The notes under the pieces: model-generated | Databases searched by the model: none | What the model was told of the DNA's origin: nothing | What the model saw: only the letters and a program-made list of their open reading frames with translations | In this document: positions 35,158-51,085 of the stretch, piece after piece | How positions within the stretch are numbered: position 1 is the first letter of the stretch | Layout: each line of letters opens with the position of its first letter | From: Apophysomyces variabilis | Lineage: Eukaryota > Mucoromycota > Mucoromycetes > Mucorales > Mucoraceae | DNA length: 64,000 bases | Direction of reading: 5' to 3' | Assembly (NCBI GenBank): GCA_002749535.1 | Contig: MZZL01000055.1 | Location: 6,453 to 70,452, forward strand | Program-made: the position numbers and the translations under genes

Positions 35158-36991
35158 CTATTCTTGATTCGTTGAATTCCCATTGTATGTAGCACGGTAG
35201 TCTTTGTCAGCGTCCGATTCACTTGAACGGAACGTGTTCACATTACCGCTAAAATAACTAATTAGCTCCATTAGACGTTATCTAATTACAGACATACCGG
35301 GTCGATGTAGACGGCACCCCACCAAGTCTTTGACCTCCTTCATCCTGTGGCGTCTGATTCGTAGTGTTGCCCTCTCCGGGTAAAAATGACGACACAATGC
35401 CAAAAAGTGTCGAACCAACAGAGCTCACTGTGTTATACACTAACCCCCCTGCGGAATAAGCGTAGTCTACCATCCCATATCCATCATTCGTTGAATAAGC
35501 GTTACTAACGTTTTTGACGACTTTCATGATGATTGTCCCACTTGGGCACAAATCCAATTCACGCAATGTCTTCTCTTCATCACCGATGCTAAACTGCCGA
35601 GTAGGGAACTGTGATAGCAACTTGTAAGGCTGATCTCCATCAGTTCGGTTCTGTATCAGTTCTTAGTTATAACTGAAAAGGAAATGATTTGTCTGTTTCC
35701 AACCTGGTCGATCCATCGTTTCACCGCTGCCAGTTTGTCGGTTGCTTGTATTGTTATTAGCAAACAAAACCTACATGGGAAATTTCCTCTATAGTTACCC
35801 TCGAATTTTCTTCTCATCGTAGAACCATCCAATTGGCGAATACTTAGATGACTCTCGTCATGATGTCTTTTCCTAACGGTTAGTATTTTCATGCCATAGG
35901 GACATCGAAAATATTACCTGACCGTTTTTGGTGTTGGATTTGAAGAGGAGCGTTCTGCGTTGTTTGCATCCGCCTTTTTCCTTTGTCTCTCGGCCATTTG
36001 TTCTTCGCGATCCCTTGCGATCTGCTCTCTGATTTTCTTCCGATGTTCTTCGTCTTCCCTCTTTTCCTTTTTCAGCTTTGCAAAGTATAATTTGTTTTGC
36101 CGATCTTCTATACTTTGTTGTGCTTTTTGTAATTCTTTACCCTCTTCTCTGCGTTTGATTTCTCTTTCGCGGGTTTCCTACAGTACGTTACTCAGTGGCG
36201 CTGCACAACTCCAGTCATTTCCTTACTTGTCTTTCCTTCTCTTGCCGCTGTTTTTTGGCCTCTTCCAATTGCTGTTTTATTCTACTTCTATTCATTAAAA
36301 TCTAGATTTTCTTCTTAGCGTTCTTACTTTTCTTTCTTTAATTTATCCTCTGAACCGTCAGAAGATTTGCCTTGGTTACTCCCTGACGGCTGTTCCTGTG
36401 GTTGTGTGGCTGCAGACAAATTCGCACTCATTGCATCTGGATTAAGAGCATTGAGCTTGTCAATGATATCCTGCTTTGTAATTTCGTGTGTTCCGAAATC
36501 TTTAATCGTTCCTTGTCTGTATTTCTATCAGTATCGTCATTTATTTCCGTGTTGAAATATACCGGATAAAATAAAGAATGGGTACATAATATGTCGGGTC
36601 TGATATACCAGATATCATCAGTCTTGTTGGTTTATTTCCTTTGTGATCTCTAACTTACATAGCTGTCCAAATAACTTCGCGTTCTCTGAACCCTTTTCAA
36701 ATTTCAACGCCACCGACTTGTCTTTTAGCGCTCTGATAACCTAACATGTCAGAGTCATTAAGTCCACATTTGTTTCCAATTTCCGATTGGTTAATACATC
36801 AGTGTCTTGCAAGGTCTCACTTAATTTTGTCGTATTCTCTGAACTATCTGTAACCAAATTACAGCGTCTGTTGAGGTCAAGCAGAACATCTTACCATAGA
36901 TATAAACAAGTAGAATACAGTTTCTTGAATTGACTAATGCAACAGCGTCATTAATGGGACCTTCAAACCATAGGGTATCGGTGTCGGTCAT
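35158..36991 (-). CDS. UBX-domain protein, UBXN4/erasin-like
   Basis: UBXN4-type proteins anchor Cdc48/p97 at the ER for degradation of misfolded proteins. Model: complement(join(35158..35248,35298..35650,35704..35744,35799..35872,35918..36177,36227..36284,36328..36516,36563..36599,36659..36740,36798..36847,36895..36991)), 443 residues. Layout: N-terminal thioredoxin/UAS-like domain (LWFEGPINDAVALVNSRN; KFEKGSENAKLFGQLYP; GTIKDFGTHEITKQDIIDKL), Ser/Gln linker, a long charged coiled coil (about 150-265), the UBX fold (SIRQLDGSTMRRKFEATDKLAAVKRWID; PYKLLSQFPTRQF with the Cdc48-contacting FP turn), then a Gly/Val-rich hydrophobic hairpin (SAGGLVYNTVSSVGSTLFGIVSSFL, described by its ends) fitting ER insertion, and a TYNGNSTNQE-like tail. 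The last exon is easily missed because the frame runs on to a nearby stop. One 54-nt intron is frame-preserving, with a TGCTAATAAC branch site. Confidence 0.88.
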
Positions 36992-37808
36992 TATGTCCTG
37001 CTAATAAAAAGAAAAAGGGCAGGCCGAATCGCATTTCAAGCAATGGAGTGTTCTGTGGCTGACTTTGAATGGTTTCTATGGGACGATTTGAGCGAGGATG
37101 CACAGATCACGCAGGTGACTCCCGCGTCCTGCAATGTCCTTTTGCCCTAGTGAATCTTTTCGTGGCTCAATAAGTAATGTTGACTCCAGTGCAAAAATAC
37201 AGAAAAAAGTGATAAATGTCAAGAGAACAAGCAGAAATAAATGATGATGATGATGCCAATACATAACCGGATGGGATCTGGATAAAAGTTATGTTCATGC
37301 TTTCATTCTTTTTATTTCTTTTTATTTGCCGATCCTCCTTTTAATTGTGTATGTTAAAAAGTTTAATGATCGATTGCATCTGTAGGACTGAAATAACAAC
37401 ATTTTGGGCTCCGTACAGACCAACTTTTCCTCTTTGCTTTGCCGTGAATAAGAGCGGAAAAAGAAGCTCTTTATGAATCAAAATGGGATATATACAAGGC
37501 TACTTTTTCTATTAGCGATACTTACCATAGCGAGGGAAAGCAGCAAAAGGGTAAAATCATTCATCGAATCCTTTTGCATGGCTGCAGTAAACTTTCATAT
37601 ACGTAACACAAATGATTGCCATATAAAATTCTGCTGTGGTACCCACATTTGCCCCCTCTCCTTTTCTCTTTCCCTTACACACACTATTCTTTCTTACTCT
37701 CTCTTTTTTTCTCTCTCTATTATTGCTTTCCTTTCTTTTCACTTTCTTTCCATTTTTACCATAGTAACCACAAGTCCCCTTTTTCTTTTGGTTTCTTCTC
37801 GCTTTTCC
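36992..37808. promoter_or_regulatory. Divergent UBX/kinase promoter region
   Basis: An 817-bp spacer between divergent starts. The last 150 bp before the kinase start is strongly pyrimidine-rich (TTTCTCT runs), typical of a fungal core promoter or leader. A frame upstream of and continuous with the kinase start (from 37473) is open but hydrophobic/low-complexity, so I treat it as leader. Confidence 0.45.
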
Positions 37809-39739
<1,931 letters not shown>

Positions 39740-39939
39740 ATTCCATCAATTCTATATGCAGACACTTATACTTTTTGACTTTCTGTTAAATTTTACGTTT
39801 AATTCTTTGCTTTCTTAATTCCTTTCTTCTCTCTCTTTCTAAGTAGTTTGTACTCAGTCTACATTGCTCCCGAAAAATTCCCACTCGTGCATATCTTACA
39901 CACCTACATATTAAACCAATTGATTGATTTTTTATTGTC

Positions 39940-41584
39940 TTAAGCAGTCGATCCAAGAACGCCCATCTTGTCAAGAGAACGGACACCCATTTCCTCCCAT
40001 TCTGCCTTGGTTACCCACCAGGAATCCTTATTCTTCATGATATCGGCAAGAACAGCACCTCCAAGATAAACCCTAACCGAAAGGATGAGCATATTAGACC
40101 ATTTTGTCGAAGCAATCTTACATGTGTTTTCGTCTTGGAGGGTCTTCTATGCGGATCTTGAATTTCTACGATAGATGTCAACTAGTTTGCTTATGGTAAA
40201 ACTGTTATTGGCTTACGCTCAATCGGCTAGCATCACCATCCAGCACATTTGTCAGGTATAGTTGCTTCATTTCCTTCTCTAGACGACTTGGGAGACCTGG
40301 ATACATGGTAGAACCGCCAGACAAAACAATATGTTTGTACAACTCGGAGCGAATATCGATATCTGCCGCCTGGATGGTATTAAACAGCATCTCTAAAATA
40401 TACCAGAATTGAGCCGGCAATATAGACATTTTTACATTTCCCATTACCAGCCATTCCGGGTGCTTCCACGTCCACTAAATGTGGCTGGAACAGACATTCT
40501 GGCGCTTCGAATCGCTCTGAACCGATCTTGATAATACGACCATCAGGAAGCTTTATAATTCGTTAGTCTTATCACTCGAGGGTTTTTTACTCGTACTTCA
40601 TAGGTTTCTACTAATGTCGTAGTCTCCGTGCCCAGCTTTTGGTCGAGCTCGAGGTCGTAGCTTTAATAAACATTATTGAGTCTGGACCACCTCTTCTTCT
40701 TACGCTCATGCTAACCTGACATAACAAAACTTCTCCTTTATCTGTCGCACCGTTTCAAAATCTGCTGTGCGATTAAACGCATAGCCACGGAGAAGCAATA
40801 GCTTGATGAGGTATCTTGTAACATGACGACCAGCCACGTCCAAGCGTCTCGTCAGATTGGCAGGGGCGTAACCTTGATAGACAGGGACCTAACAAAAATA
40901 TGTCAATATTCTCTGCTACCTGTTTGTCGACATCGTCTGAACAAGAGCTTACAATATGTGTCACACCATCACCCGAATCGACGACAACACCAGACATGAG
41001 ACCTGCAAACGTTTTATGCTGTGAGTAATCGAAATCCCATAAATTAATCAATTCCTGTTTATCTTATTCACCTTGAGCAAACAAAGTCAAGACAGCCTGA
41101 ATAGCCACGTAAAGACCCTGAAAGCCGTATTCTTCAAACATTATCTGAGCCATTTGTTCACGGTTTGCGCGTGGGTTCATAGGTGCTTCTGTGAGCAGGA
41201 TTTTGCAATCTCTGGGATCCACTTTAAGCTGTTCGTCAAAGGTGTAGTTCCACAGGTGTCGCATGTCTTCCCAATTTCTAATGATGCCATTCTCCATGGG
41301 GTAGGACATTTGCAAAATGTTACGCAGGGCAGCAGCCTCGTCACCAATCATGATATCTTTCACTTTCAGATCGCCGATGCGTTCTTCTGCACGCAAGATG
41401 GGTCGTCCAACAACACTTGGAAACACATGTTCCGGGAAATTGGAGCCGGCGTAACCGCACTTGACGAACTAAAGGGATGCTCAATCCACGTACAAGTAAA
41501 GGACCATCTTCCTCAACCGCTGAGAAAATCTATTCAACTTACACCAGTACCGTTGTCAACCACTAACGTCTTTGATGCGTCCAT
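39940..41584 (-). CDS. ARP2: Actin-related protein 2
   Basis: Arp2 is one of the two actin-like subunits of the seven-protein Arp2/3 complex that nucleates branched actin, in fungi mainly for endocytic patches. Model: complement(join(39940..40072,40122..40165,40217..40392,40448..40550,40597..40660,40716..40888,40953..41002,41072..41468,41543..41584)), 393 residues, the normal family length. Landmarks: [68 protein letters not shown], the Arp2-type [31 protein letters not shown] and [18 protein letters not shown]. Nucleotide-binding motifs of the actin fold are intact. Eight introns of 46-74 nt, two with AAAG acceptors. The exon edge at 41072 was set from reading frame; printed base counting is off by one in that line. 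Confidence 0.95.
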
Positions 41585-44402
41585 CGAGTGAGGAACCAAT
41601 GTTTTCTAAAGTAAAAGAGAGAAGCAAGCGTTGCAAAAGTGGGGCACGAAAGCGGAAGTAGTTGATTTCCCGCCTAAGTGCGTGGTTCAGTCCAGTCACC
41701 CCGCCGAGAGTTCTGCGTCAAATATTATTCAAGTTTGTGCGACTGCCTAAAAAATGATCGTTTTAGCGTACCAGTTTACAGCATCACAATACAAACAAAG
41801 AATGGACGTTTCTACACTTCCTATGACTCTATATGAACCCAAGTCAGTGTCATGCCTTCCTTAAACGCGACTAATAACTTATGCTGTCGGGCTTTTCATC
41901 TTCTTGGCAAATGTTTTGTATGCCGACAATATATGGTTATGGGGCAGCAGAGCACAGCTCTATGCCGACAGCACGCTTAGAGATTGAGCGCATAATGGTC
42001 CCATCCTCTGTTAAAATCTACTTTTACTGGGGCTAAGAACTTCTTGCGACCACATAATTAAAGAAGGGATGTTCCGGGCGTGGAGTTAAACAAAGAAAAC
42101 TATATACATTGAAAGGAAAGAGCAGCATGAGAAGGTAAGAACAGAAGATAACTCAAAAAGAAAACAAGGGAAGAAGGAAAAGAAAAAGGCCCAGTATGTG
42201 GTGAGGATAAGCAGTGCGTGTTCCATTATGACAAAAGCTATCCGACATCAACATCCGCTTTGGAAATCTTTTAAATTGCACAATTTGAGAACTGAAGTGA
42301 CAGAGAGAAAAGCGGATTAGATAGAAATAAAAGCAGATTCGCAAGAAATTGTACAGCTGTTGTGAGTAAATAACAACAATGACGGAAACATGCCTGTACC
42401 AATGACCTCCACAGGAACCCTCAAAATAACTTATGAAACAAACACCCCGGGAAAGAAGCATGCCTTACATGTTCGATAATAGGCTAGTTAAGCAGTTTTT
42501 TTATCGACTCAAAAGGGGAGATACCTGATGGCGTTGTTACTGCCATCTACACCTCTCAGTAACCTCTGCAGCTTGATGATCGACAAGCTTGTGATGGGAC
42601 ATAAACGGAACGCAAAAGCGCTCTAATACGTACTGGAAGGACATATATTCCTGCTTGGAAAAAGGGTCATTGACAATCCTAGAGATGTCTCTTATCAAAC
42701 ACAATGTGCCACTGAACCAGTACGAAGATTACTAGGCCTCACCAGCGCCTGCTCCCTACTTTTGTAGAAGTAAGCACTTTTTAATGTGTATACTTACAGA
42801 ACTAAATTTATTCTTTGTTGTGCCTCACTATAAGGCCCGCCATACGCTGTATCGCCTCAACTCCTCTGCGGTGCTACATCTAACATGGCCAATTCTACGC
42901 CATCATAATTTTTTCCACCACGACCCACTTGGCCAAGGTGCGGCGTAGGTCCCCTTTCCTACGGGAATACCCTTCGGGGGTAAGTAAAAAAGATGTCAAG
43001 CTATCCTTCCATTTACTAACCATGAACGTATTTTTTACGCTGCTCGAATGGAGTGTGTGTCCACTGGAGGACCAAGTTGAGGTAAGCAAAATATATTTCC
43101 CGCATAATCCATTTACTAATGACGCATATTTATATCCCTTATATCGCAAACTTGATCCTTGCATGGACGCAAAATTTATCTAGAGTAGCGTAAAAAATTG
43201 TCCAATAAACAGTATATCTTATGAGTAGTCCTTCTGCACTCGCTTCGCTCCTTCCGTTACAGCCGCGTGCGACTGCAGTAAATGAATTTGTGGCCATTTT
43301 TAGCATATGTTTACGGTAACAGAACATATTGCTGAAAATGAAGTCCTCATTTTATGTAAGATATTCAAGAGGTGTACGTAAGTAACTGATATGATATTGT
43401 GTTGGGAAATAAAGATGCACCAAGTAAGATAAATAGTCTAAAACGCGAAAGACGATCTGGAGACATAAGAGCGTAAATAAGCCAGTATCGCTTGTGGGCA
43501 ACAATTTCAGATAGGCAAAAGAAGAGCAGAATGAATGTTTGAAGCCTAGGTACCTGTCTCGCATAACATAGCTTCTGGACCTTGATCTTACGTTGAAAAA
43601 ATACAGAGCGAATGACAAAGTTAGCATAGGAATGGTTACTTCTATTGGCAATAGAATATGGAAAAACAGAGATAAGTCGGCATTTTTCACTGAAGGTTCA
43701 TGTCTACAGGAACAAAGCAATAGTTCTCCATATAAAGATCCTATCATTGAGCAATCTCGTCATATACAAAACGGGTCAATCAGACAATATATTCAACCAC
43801 TCATTGCACTTGGGAAAGCACTTGACCCTTCTCACTGCTGCTGAAGTTTCTACACGAATGCCTATTTAATGATCTTCTTAATATTTTTCTACTCAACTTA
43901 TTGCAGCTCAACTTTCTTGATCCACACATCAAGATTGCACCCATCTAACAAAATGCTACTGAGAGCAACTCGACCCTTTGGGCCTTGTTAGAAAGCGTCA
44001 GATAATATCTAAGACGAATTTTTCCTTTAATTCATTGCTGGACGTATTCTTTTCTCCTAACTAAAGACTTCTATATATCAACTGAAGGTACTACGGTCGA
44101 ACCAACTTCCACGAAACTGGTTGTAATACCGGCAAAGCGTTTTTGCGCGCAAAAATTACTCGAAAATACAGTATACTTATAGAGAGAAGAGAGATAGAGA
44201 GAAGAGTCCGGCCCATCGTGGCATGGCGAGACAGCAATGATGACGTCACTTGTACGGATTACTAGTGCCAATAGCCGATCCCGGACCTCAATTTCAAAAA
44301 TTCCAGGGGGTTATCTTGACTCTGCCTTTTCAGTGTCCGGGGTGCACTAAGATTTTCTGAAAATTTTGAGTTTTGGGGCCTTTACTCGCAAACATCACCA
44401 TC
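41585..44402. other. 2.8-kb divergent spacer ARP2/ATP1
   Basis: No supported gene. A purine-rich stretch lies at 42110-42180. Around 42890-43320 both strands carry 80-90-codon frames of coding-like composition without splice or family support (see findings). The ATP1-proximal 400 bp contains a TGACGTCA site and a (GAGA)n stretch at 44180-44205. Confidence 0.4.
44241..44248. promoter_or_regulatory. CRE-like palindrome TGACGTCA upstream of ATP1
   Basis: A perfect ATF/CREB-type bZIP site 155 bp upstream of the ATP1 start, where a proximal activator site would be expected. Confidence 0.45.
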
Positions 44403-46264
44403 ATGCTTAGAAACGTCGCTCGCGTCGCTCGTCCTTTGTCTCTTGCGGCTGCTTCCCGTGCTGTTGCACCTGCTGTAAGTTGACTGAAAGATATAATAGA
44501 TCGAGAAAAAGCCCATTACAAAATGCTAAAGTGAAATGGGGTTTTCCATAGGTTCGCCTAAACCTCGGTGCTGTGGCTACTGCCGCGCGCGCCTACGCGT
44601 CTGCTAAGCCCTCTACCTCGGAAGTGTCTTCCATTCTTGAACAGCGCATCCTCGGTGCCTCCTCTGAAGTCGATCTTCAGGAGACCGGCCGTGTCTTGTC
44701 CATTGGTGATGGTATTGCTCGTGTCTACGGTTTGAAGAACGTTCAGGCCGAAGAGATGGTGGAATTCTCCAGCGGTCTTAAGGCAAGCTAGACGACCTTT
44801 TATTTTCCAGCAACGTGACATAGCAACAGTATTAACGATTATATTTATAGGGTATGGCCCTTAACTTGGAACCTGACAATGTCGGTATTGTCGTGTTTGG
44901 TAACGATCGTTTGATCAAGGAAGGTGATACTGTCAAGCGTACCGGTGCCATTGTCGATGTTCCCGTTGGTCCCGGTATTCTCGGACGCGTCGTTGATGCT
45001 TTGGGTAACCCCATTGATGGTAAGGGTCCTTTGGAGACTGTTGGCCGCTCCCGTGTCCAGGTCAAGGCTCCTGGTATCTTGCCCCGTCACTCTGTCAACG
45101 AGCCTATGCAGACTGGTATCAAGTCTGTCGACTCCATGGTCCCCATTGGTCGTGGTCAGCGTGAGTTGATTATTGGTGATCGTCAGACCGGTAAGACCGC
45201 CGTTGCTCTCGATACCATCTTGAACCAGAAGAACTGGAACAACGGCAGCGATGAATCCAAGAAGTTGTACTGTATCTACGTTGCTGTCGGTCAGAAGCGT
45301 TCTACCGTTGCTCAGCTCGTCCGAACCCTTGAGGAGAACGATGCCATGAAATACACCACCGTCGTTGCCGCCACCGCTTCCGAAGCTGCCCCTCTTCAGT
45401 ACCTTGCTCCTTTCTCTGGTGCTGCCTTTGGTGAATGGTTCCGTGACAATGGTCGCCACTCCTTGATCATCTATGACGATTTGTCCAAGCAGGCTGTTGC
45501 TTACCGTCAGATGTCCCTTTTGCTTCGTCGTCCTCCTGGTCGTGAAGCTTACCCTGGTGATGTCTTCTATCTCCACTCCCGTCTTTTGGAACGTGCTGCT
45601 AAGATGAACAAGGACTTTGGTTACGGTTCCATGACTGCCCTTCCCATCATGTAAGTCAAAATTTTGAAGCGCGTAGAAGAACATCGTGTTGATTCATACA
45701 TTGTATCTTTATAGTGAGACTCAGGGTGGTGATGTGTCTGCCTACATTCCTACCAACGTTATTTCCATTACTGATGGTCAGATCTTCTTGGAAGCCGAAC
45801 TTTTCTTCAAGGGTGTCCGTCCCGCCATTAACGTCGGTTTGTCCGTGTCTCGTGTCGGTTCCGCTGCCCAGACCAAGGCCATGAAGCAGGTCGCTGGTTC
45901 CTTGAAGCTTTTCTTGGCTCAGTACCGTGAAGTTGCTGCCTTTGCCCAGTTCGGTTCCGATTTGGATGCCTCCACTCAGTTCTTGTTGAACCGTGGTGCT
46001 CGTCTTACCGAGTTGTTGAAGCAGCCCCAGTACACCCCTCTTTCCATCCAGACCCAGGTTCCTATTGTTTTCGCTGGTGTCAACGGTTACCTTGACAAGC
46101 TCCCCGTCAACAAGGTCGTTGACTGGGAAAAGGACTTCATTGCTCACATCCAGTCTGAGCACAAGGATACCCTTGAAGAGATCCGCACTAAGGGTGTCTT
46201 GTCCAAGGAATTGGAGACCAAGCTCCGCGAGATCTGCGACAACCACGTCAAGTCCTTCTTGTAA
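44403..46264 (+). CDS. ATP1: Mitochondrial ATP synthase F1 alpha subunit
   Basis: This subunit forms the alpha3beta3 head of the F1F0 ATP synthase on the matrix side of the inner membrane; alpha binds nucleotide without catalysis. Model: join(44403..44474,44552..44782,44851..45650,45715..46264), 550 residues (yeast Atp1 545). The first exon encodes a basic import signal ([20 protein letters not shown]). Walker [22 protein letters not shown], the DELSD-like [32 protein letters not shown] region and the alpha-signature sequence are intact. Codon use is strongly biased (GGT, GTC, AAG, CTC/TTG), as in highly expressed fungal genes and unlike its neighbours. The second intron (44783-44850) has a GC donor, AAG|GCAAGC, with a normal TATAG acceptor; no usable GT exists nearby. 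A long open frame on the opposite strand is a shadow of the codon bias. Confidence 0.97.
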
Positions 46265-46633
46265 ATTTACACATCGTAACCAGCTTTAGTTTTAGATTAA
46301 GAATGACCTCATAAACGGCATTGTATTAAAAATTTCCAGCTTATCCATCAATGCGTCCTGTAGATGATGCTTTACTGACCAATCTCAATTGCATCCATGT
46401 ATAGAAGACATGACTTGGTCTCTCTTGTTTTTTTTCTCACATGGTCATGACATTGCTTTAATGGGAGGGAATACAATACGTTGCTTTACAAATGATGATG
46501 GATGGACCCGAATGAGGAGATCAATTTGGTATCTTGCGCATAATGGTGTCAGTTAGGAGATGGGGTAATACAAAACGGAAAAAGAGGAGGAGAGACATTA
46601 CAGAAAGATTAAAAGCTAGAACAAATGTAACTG
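46265..46633. other. Convergent spacer ATP1/MVP1
   Basis: A 369-bp spacer between 3' ends, with ATTAAAAA near 46325. Nothing else seen. Confidence 0.4.
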
Positions 46634-49134
46634 TTAGGCGAATTCATCCGGCTGCAATGGATCACATGTTAGACTTTGCAGGGTCTTCCAATTGTCTATG
46701 ATACTTCGCGAAAACTGTAGCTCTCCATGCACAAAGTCTTGATACAGATGCGAGACAAAGGCCTGCTGTTTGTGAAGGAACGATAGTTCTGACGCTAGGC
46801 AAAACCGAATATAGATGTCACGGCGTTTTTGATACATCATTCGTTCGTAACCCTAATGTCCTTAATGGTAAGCATACAAAACTGAGTCATGCCATTATTT
46901 TACATACTGTATGGATTGCCGCTTCCAGTCGTTCGACCTCAGCTTCTAATCCAGGTACACCGTCATTCTGAACGACTTTGGCCTTATTAGCTTCCAGTTT
47001 TTTAGCAAGCGTATCGATCTGGTTGACTGCCAATTTCGATCTGCGTTCCAGCATTTCCTAAAATGATATCATCGTTGTTGAGCACGCCCCTGCATAACCT
47101 TCGTGATACCAGCTACCTTGAACGAGATAAAGATATCACGCTGACGCTTGATATTTTCCAGAACGCCGCGGATCGATGCCGTTGCCTTTGGCATAGAATT
47201 AACAGGTAAGTTCTTCCATGATTCTGGGCTTACATGGTCATCCAGAATGGATCCAGCACGTTGGAGGTGCTTAGCCACTGTTTCGTAGCCACGTACTACC
47301 GATCCGCAAGCCTGACATCCAGCAACATAACAGTTCTGTTCAAGCTCACTCATGGCACTATCCGAAATGGTATGTTATGAACTCACTTTTTCCTTTGTCA
47401 TCTGGCGTCAGATTTCCTACTTTAACGTAACGCTGTAACGCACATATTCCGTCCCGTGAGCTTCCGTTAATCGTATCATACGTTCCATCACCAGACACAT
47501 CATGGTATAATGCTCGACTATCCTCGGTAACTTATTTTCTAGTTTCGCCAGACGGTCGTCTAGATCGCTGGGTATATAGTCCTCCAACTCGTCGGTATTC
47601 GGCGATTTACGAACAAATTCCTCGTCTGTCGTTGGGGGATTAGCCCGTCGCCAGGCCAATAGCTCCTATTGTGTCAAGTCATTTCACTTATTTTCTTTGC
47701 TTGTTCCCTTACGGATGGTTCGGATAGAAAAGTATTGACTACTTCGTCCTTCTTTAGGCAGGGATGTCGAACTACGTTATTGATGAACCGTGTCAAACCT
47801 TTACGACGTGTTTCTAAAAATGCATCGCCTAAGCGATTGAAAAGACGTCAGCTAAGCTATGTTAATCAACGCACCCTACCTCCTCCGAGTTTTTTGGGTG
47901 GCAAGTTAGGGATCACTCGAAATGGATACCGCTTAATCAACATCTCCCATAACCAATAGAAATCGCTGTAACGACGCACCACAATAGAGGATCGTTGCTG
48001 ACTTTCCACCACATAATTGACGTGTTTAAAAATAAATCCTTCCTTTTCCGAAGCAAGAGTGACTTTAATCTGATCCATATCCTCGAACCATTTGTAACTT
48101 TGGATTGAAAGTTTCCGGTCATCATCAGGAGATAACGTATTGTTTTGATTTCTTCCATTCACTGGACGGGTAGAAGTAACGGCCTTAATTGTGTTTGCTA
48201 TATCTGATTTGTTTCCATTTATAAGTGTACTTGTATCAATTATTTTACGAGGTTTTGGCGGAGGGGCCCATGGGTCTTCCACTGCTTTTGGGGTCTCTTT
48301 GGCGACGGCTGGTGTGGGACGCTTCACACGAAGCTCATCCAAATGAGGTAACACTGGGACGGGTAAATCTAAACAATATATCTCATTAACAATAACATAC
48401 TACACGTGGTACATGTCAAAAACAAGCCATTTACCGTTTCTGTGATGGTATACTGTTTCGAGAGATAACTCTGGAAAAAAGATAGACATAAATCATATGA
48501 CATTTTTAATCCTTGATTATCCTTTTTACCCATGTTTTTTTGGGCGCATCCGATCAAAGCCAGAAAGGTATTAAATTCTTCACGGGTGACATGAAGTGCG
48601 CTTGGCGGTACGACGAGATGAATCACCTATTAGATTGAGTTAAAAAGCTTCGAGGCAACCGAGGATACGGCCTTTAAAAATTTACCTCTTCCGCAGTTCG
48701 ATGAGATAGTCCTGATAGTCTTATAATTGTTTCTAAAGATGACACGCTGAGACGGTTATCTACAGGACCTCCTCGGATAAAGGCGGTATCGTAAATTTCA
48801 GGCAAGTCGATACCGACTTTTGTTACCCGACAAAGAAATAAGTAACGGAAATGCGTTTCACCAGGAAAATAATATGCCAGTTACCCAAGACATTGGCAGC
48901 CGTTAAGTCGTTGTCCAGAATATGATTATCAACAGCATTGCTGGTTGTGGTGATAGTCTGACGCACGTCAGCAACGGGATCAAAGCTCCCTCCCCAGGGA
49001 TTCTGGTCGTCGTCTCCTACAGCAAAGAGCGGAGACGTAAATGACTGCTGGAATGTCTGCGAATCGAGCAAATATTTCGAGCCAGTGGTGTCAAGGAAAC
49101 CTGATCCCATGACATCATCTTCATCGAGCATCAT
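46634..49134 (-). CDS. MVP1: Sorting nexin MVP1 (SNX8 type)
   Basis: Mvp1 is a PX-BAR sorting nexin that binds PI3P on endosomes and forms tubules for retrograde cargo return. Model: complement(join(46634..46852,46908..47057,47117..47185,47234..47357,47421..47665,47713..47828,47880..48368,48413..48626,48686..48816,48869..48869)) is not used; the first exon is 48885..49134, giving 668 residues. Visible: acidic N-terminus ([12 protein letters not shown]), a region typical of SNX8-like proteins ([19 protein letters not shown]), a Pro-rich linker ([11 protein letters not shown]), the PX domain (about 285-365; [44 protein letters not shown]) and a BAR coiled coil to the end. Introns at 47186-47233 (48 nt, frame-preserving) and 48369-48412 (donor GTACCA) are inferred from domain continuity and are the least certain. 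Start may be Met-1 or Met-2. Confidence 0.9.
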
Positions 49135-50047
49135 GATCAGCGACTAAACTGGACGCGAGTGAGGAAAAGAGGAGGGAAGAAGAGGAGGAAATGGAAAGTA
49201 GGGGACGGGCGGAGTGCACATTTTAGCTGAGCCTGTTCGATTCAATGACGTCCCACCAACACACCACTTCAGGTCTTCATTCATATATAGCTTCTTGACC
49301 AGACATAATTAGTGTATATAAAATATAAACAAGGCATATTTTTCGTTGTCTTTGTTTGTCATTTTTAGCTAGCGTCGCACTAGTATCCTCACGAATTTGC
49401 TTTTCCGGACGGAGTTGCTTGATTTTAAAAAAAGGGACGCACACTGTAGCGGTCGTCAGTCGTGCTTGCAGATTACGTCGGGGTTGTTCAGGTACAATTG
49501 TCACAACGTACCAATTCTTCTGATGATACATTGAAAATGGGTTAAAGTATTCAATCAGCAGCTGACAAAGTAATTACTAGGGTCTTCAAACGGATCAAAA
49601 GGTTGATACTATAGAAACAATCTGAGTGCTTTCTCGCTAAATGCACCTTATATAACTTCAAATTCTCGATAACTTCAAAAAAAAAAAGAACAAAAACTTT
49701 TGGCAAGGAAAGCGAAATGTGAAAAGCTTTTTCTACATAATGAAGCATCTGTTTAACTTTCAATTCTCGCTATATTTAAAGTTTTTCAGGGATAAGGTAG
49801 TGAAATTAAAGGGGACTATTCTGGCGCATGCAATGTTAAACTCAAAGTTAGATTAGAGATCCTTCGGATCGATTGTTTGCGATCTAACAACATTCTGTAT
49901 CTTGTGTTCCATCATTTCAAATGTATTCCTGTAATTTGAAGCAGCTGCAAAAACCAACATTAAGGTAAAAGGATGAGAAAAGAAAGACATTGTTCTATTC
50001 TTTGTTTATCTAGTTAGTAATAAATATGATTTCGGGAATCTGACCGA
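49135..50047. other. 0.9-kb spacer MVP1/URA6
   Basis: No supported gene. The minus frame at 49277-49531 has no motif. A TGACGTCC half-match to the CRE lies at about 49245, upstream of MVP1. Confidence 0.4.

Positions 50048-51085
<1,038 letters not shown>

Noticed and set aside
37473..37808. N-terminal extension of the AGC kinase
   Set aside because: The frame is open, but it encodes Ser/Phe/Leu low complexity from a pyrimidine-rich leader; the Met at 37809 begins credible protein.
44845..45684. 279-codon frame on the minus strand across ATP1
   Set aside because: It is the mirror of ATP1 codon bias (GGT/ACC, GTC/GAC); the plus strand encodes an unmistakable ATP synthase alpha subunit.
45656..46246. 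196-codon minus frame over ATP1 exon 4
   Set aside because: Again a shadow of biased codon use, with repetitive Gly/Asn/Leu composition and no motif.
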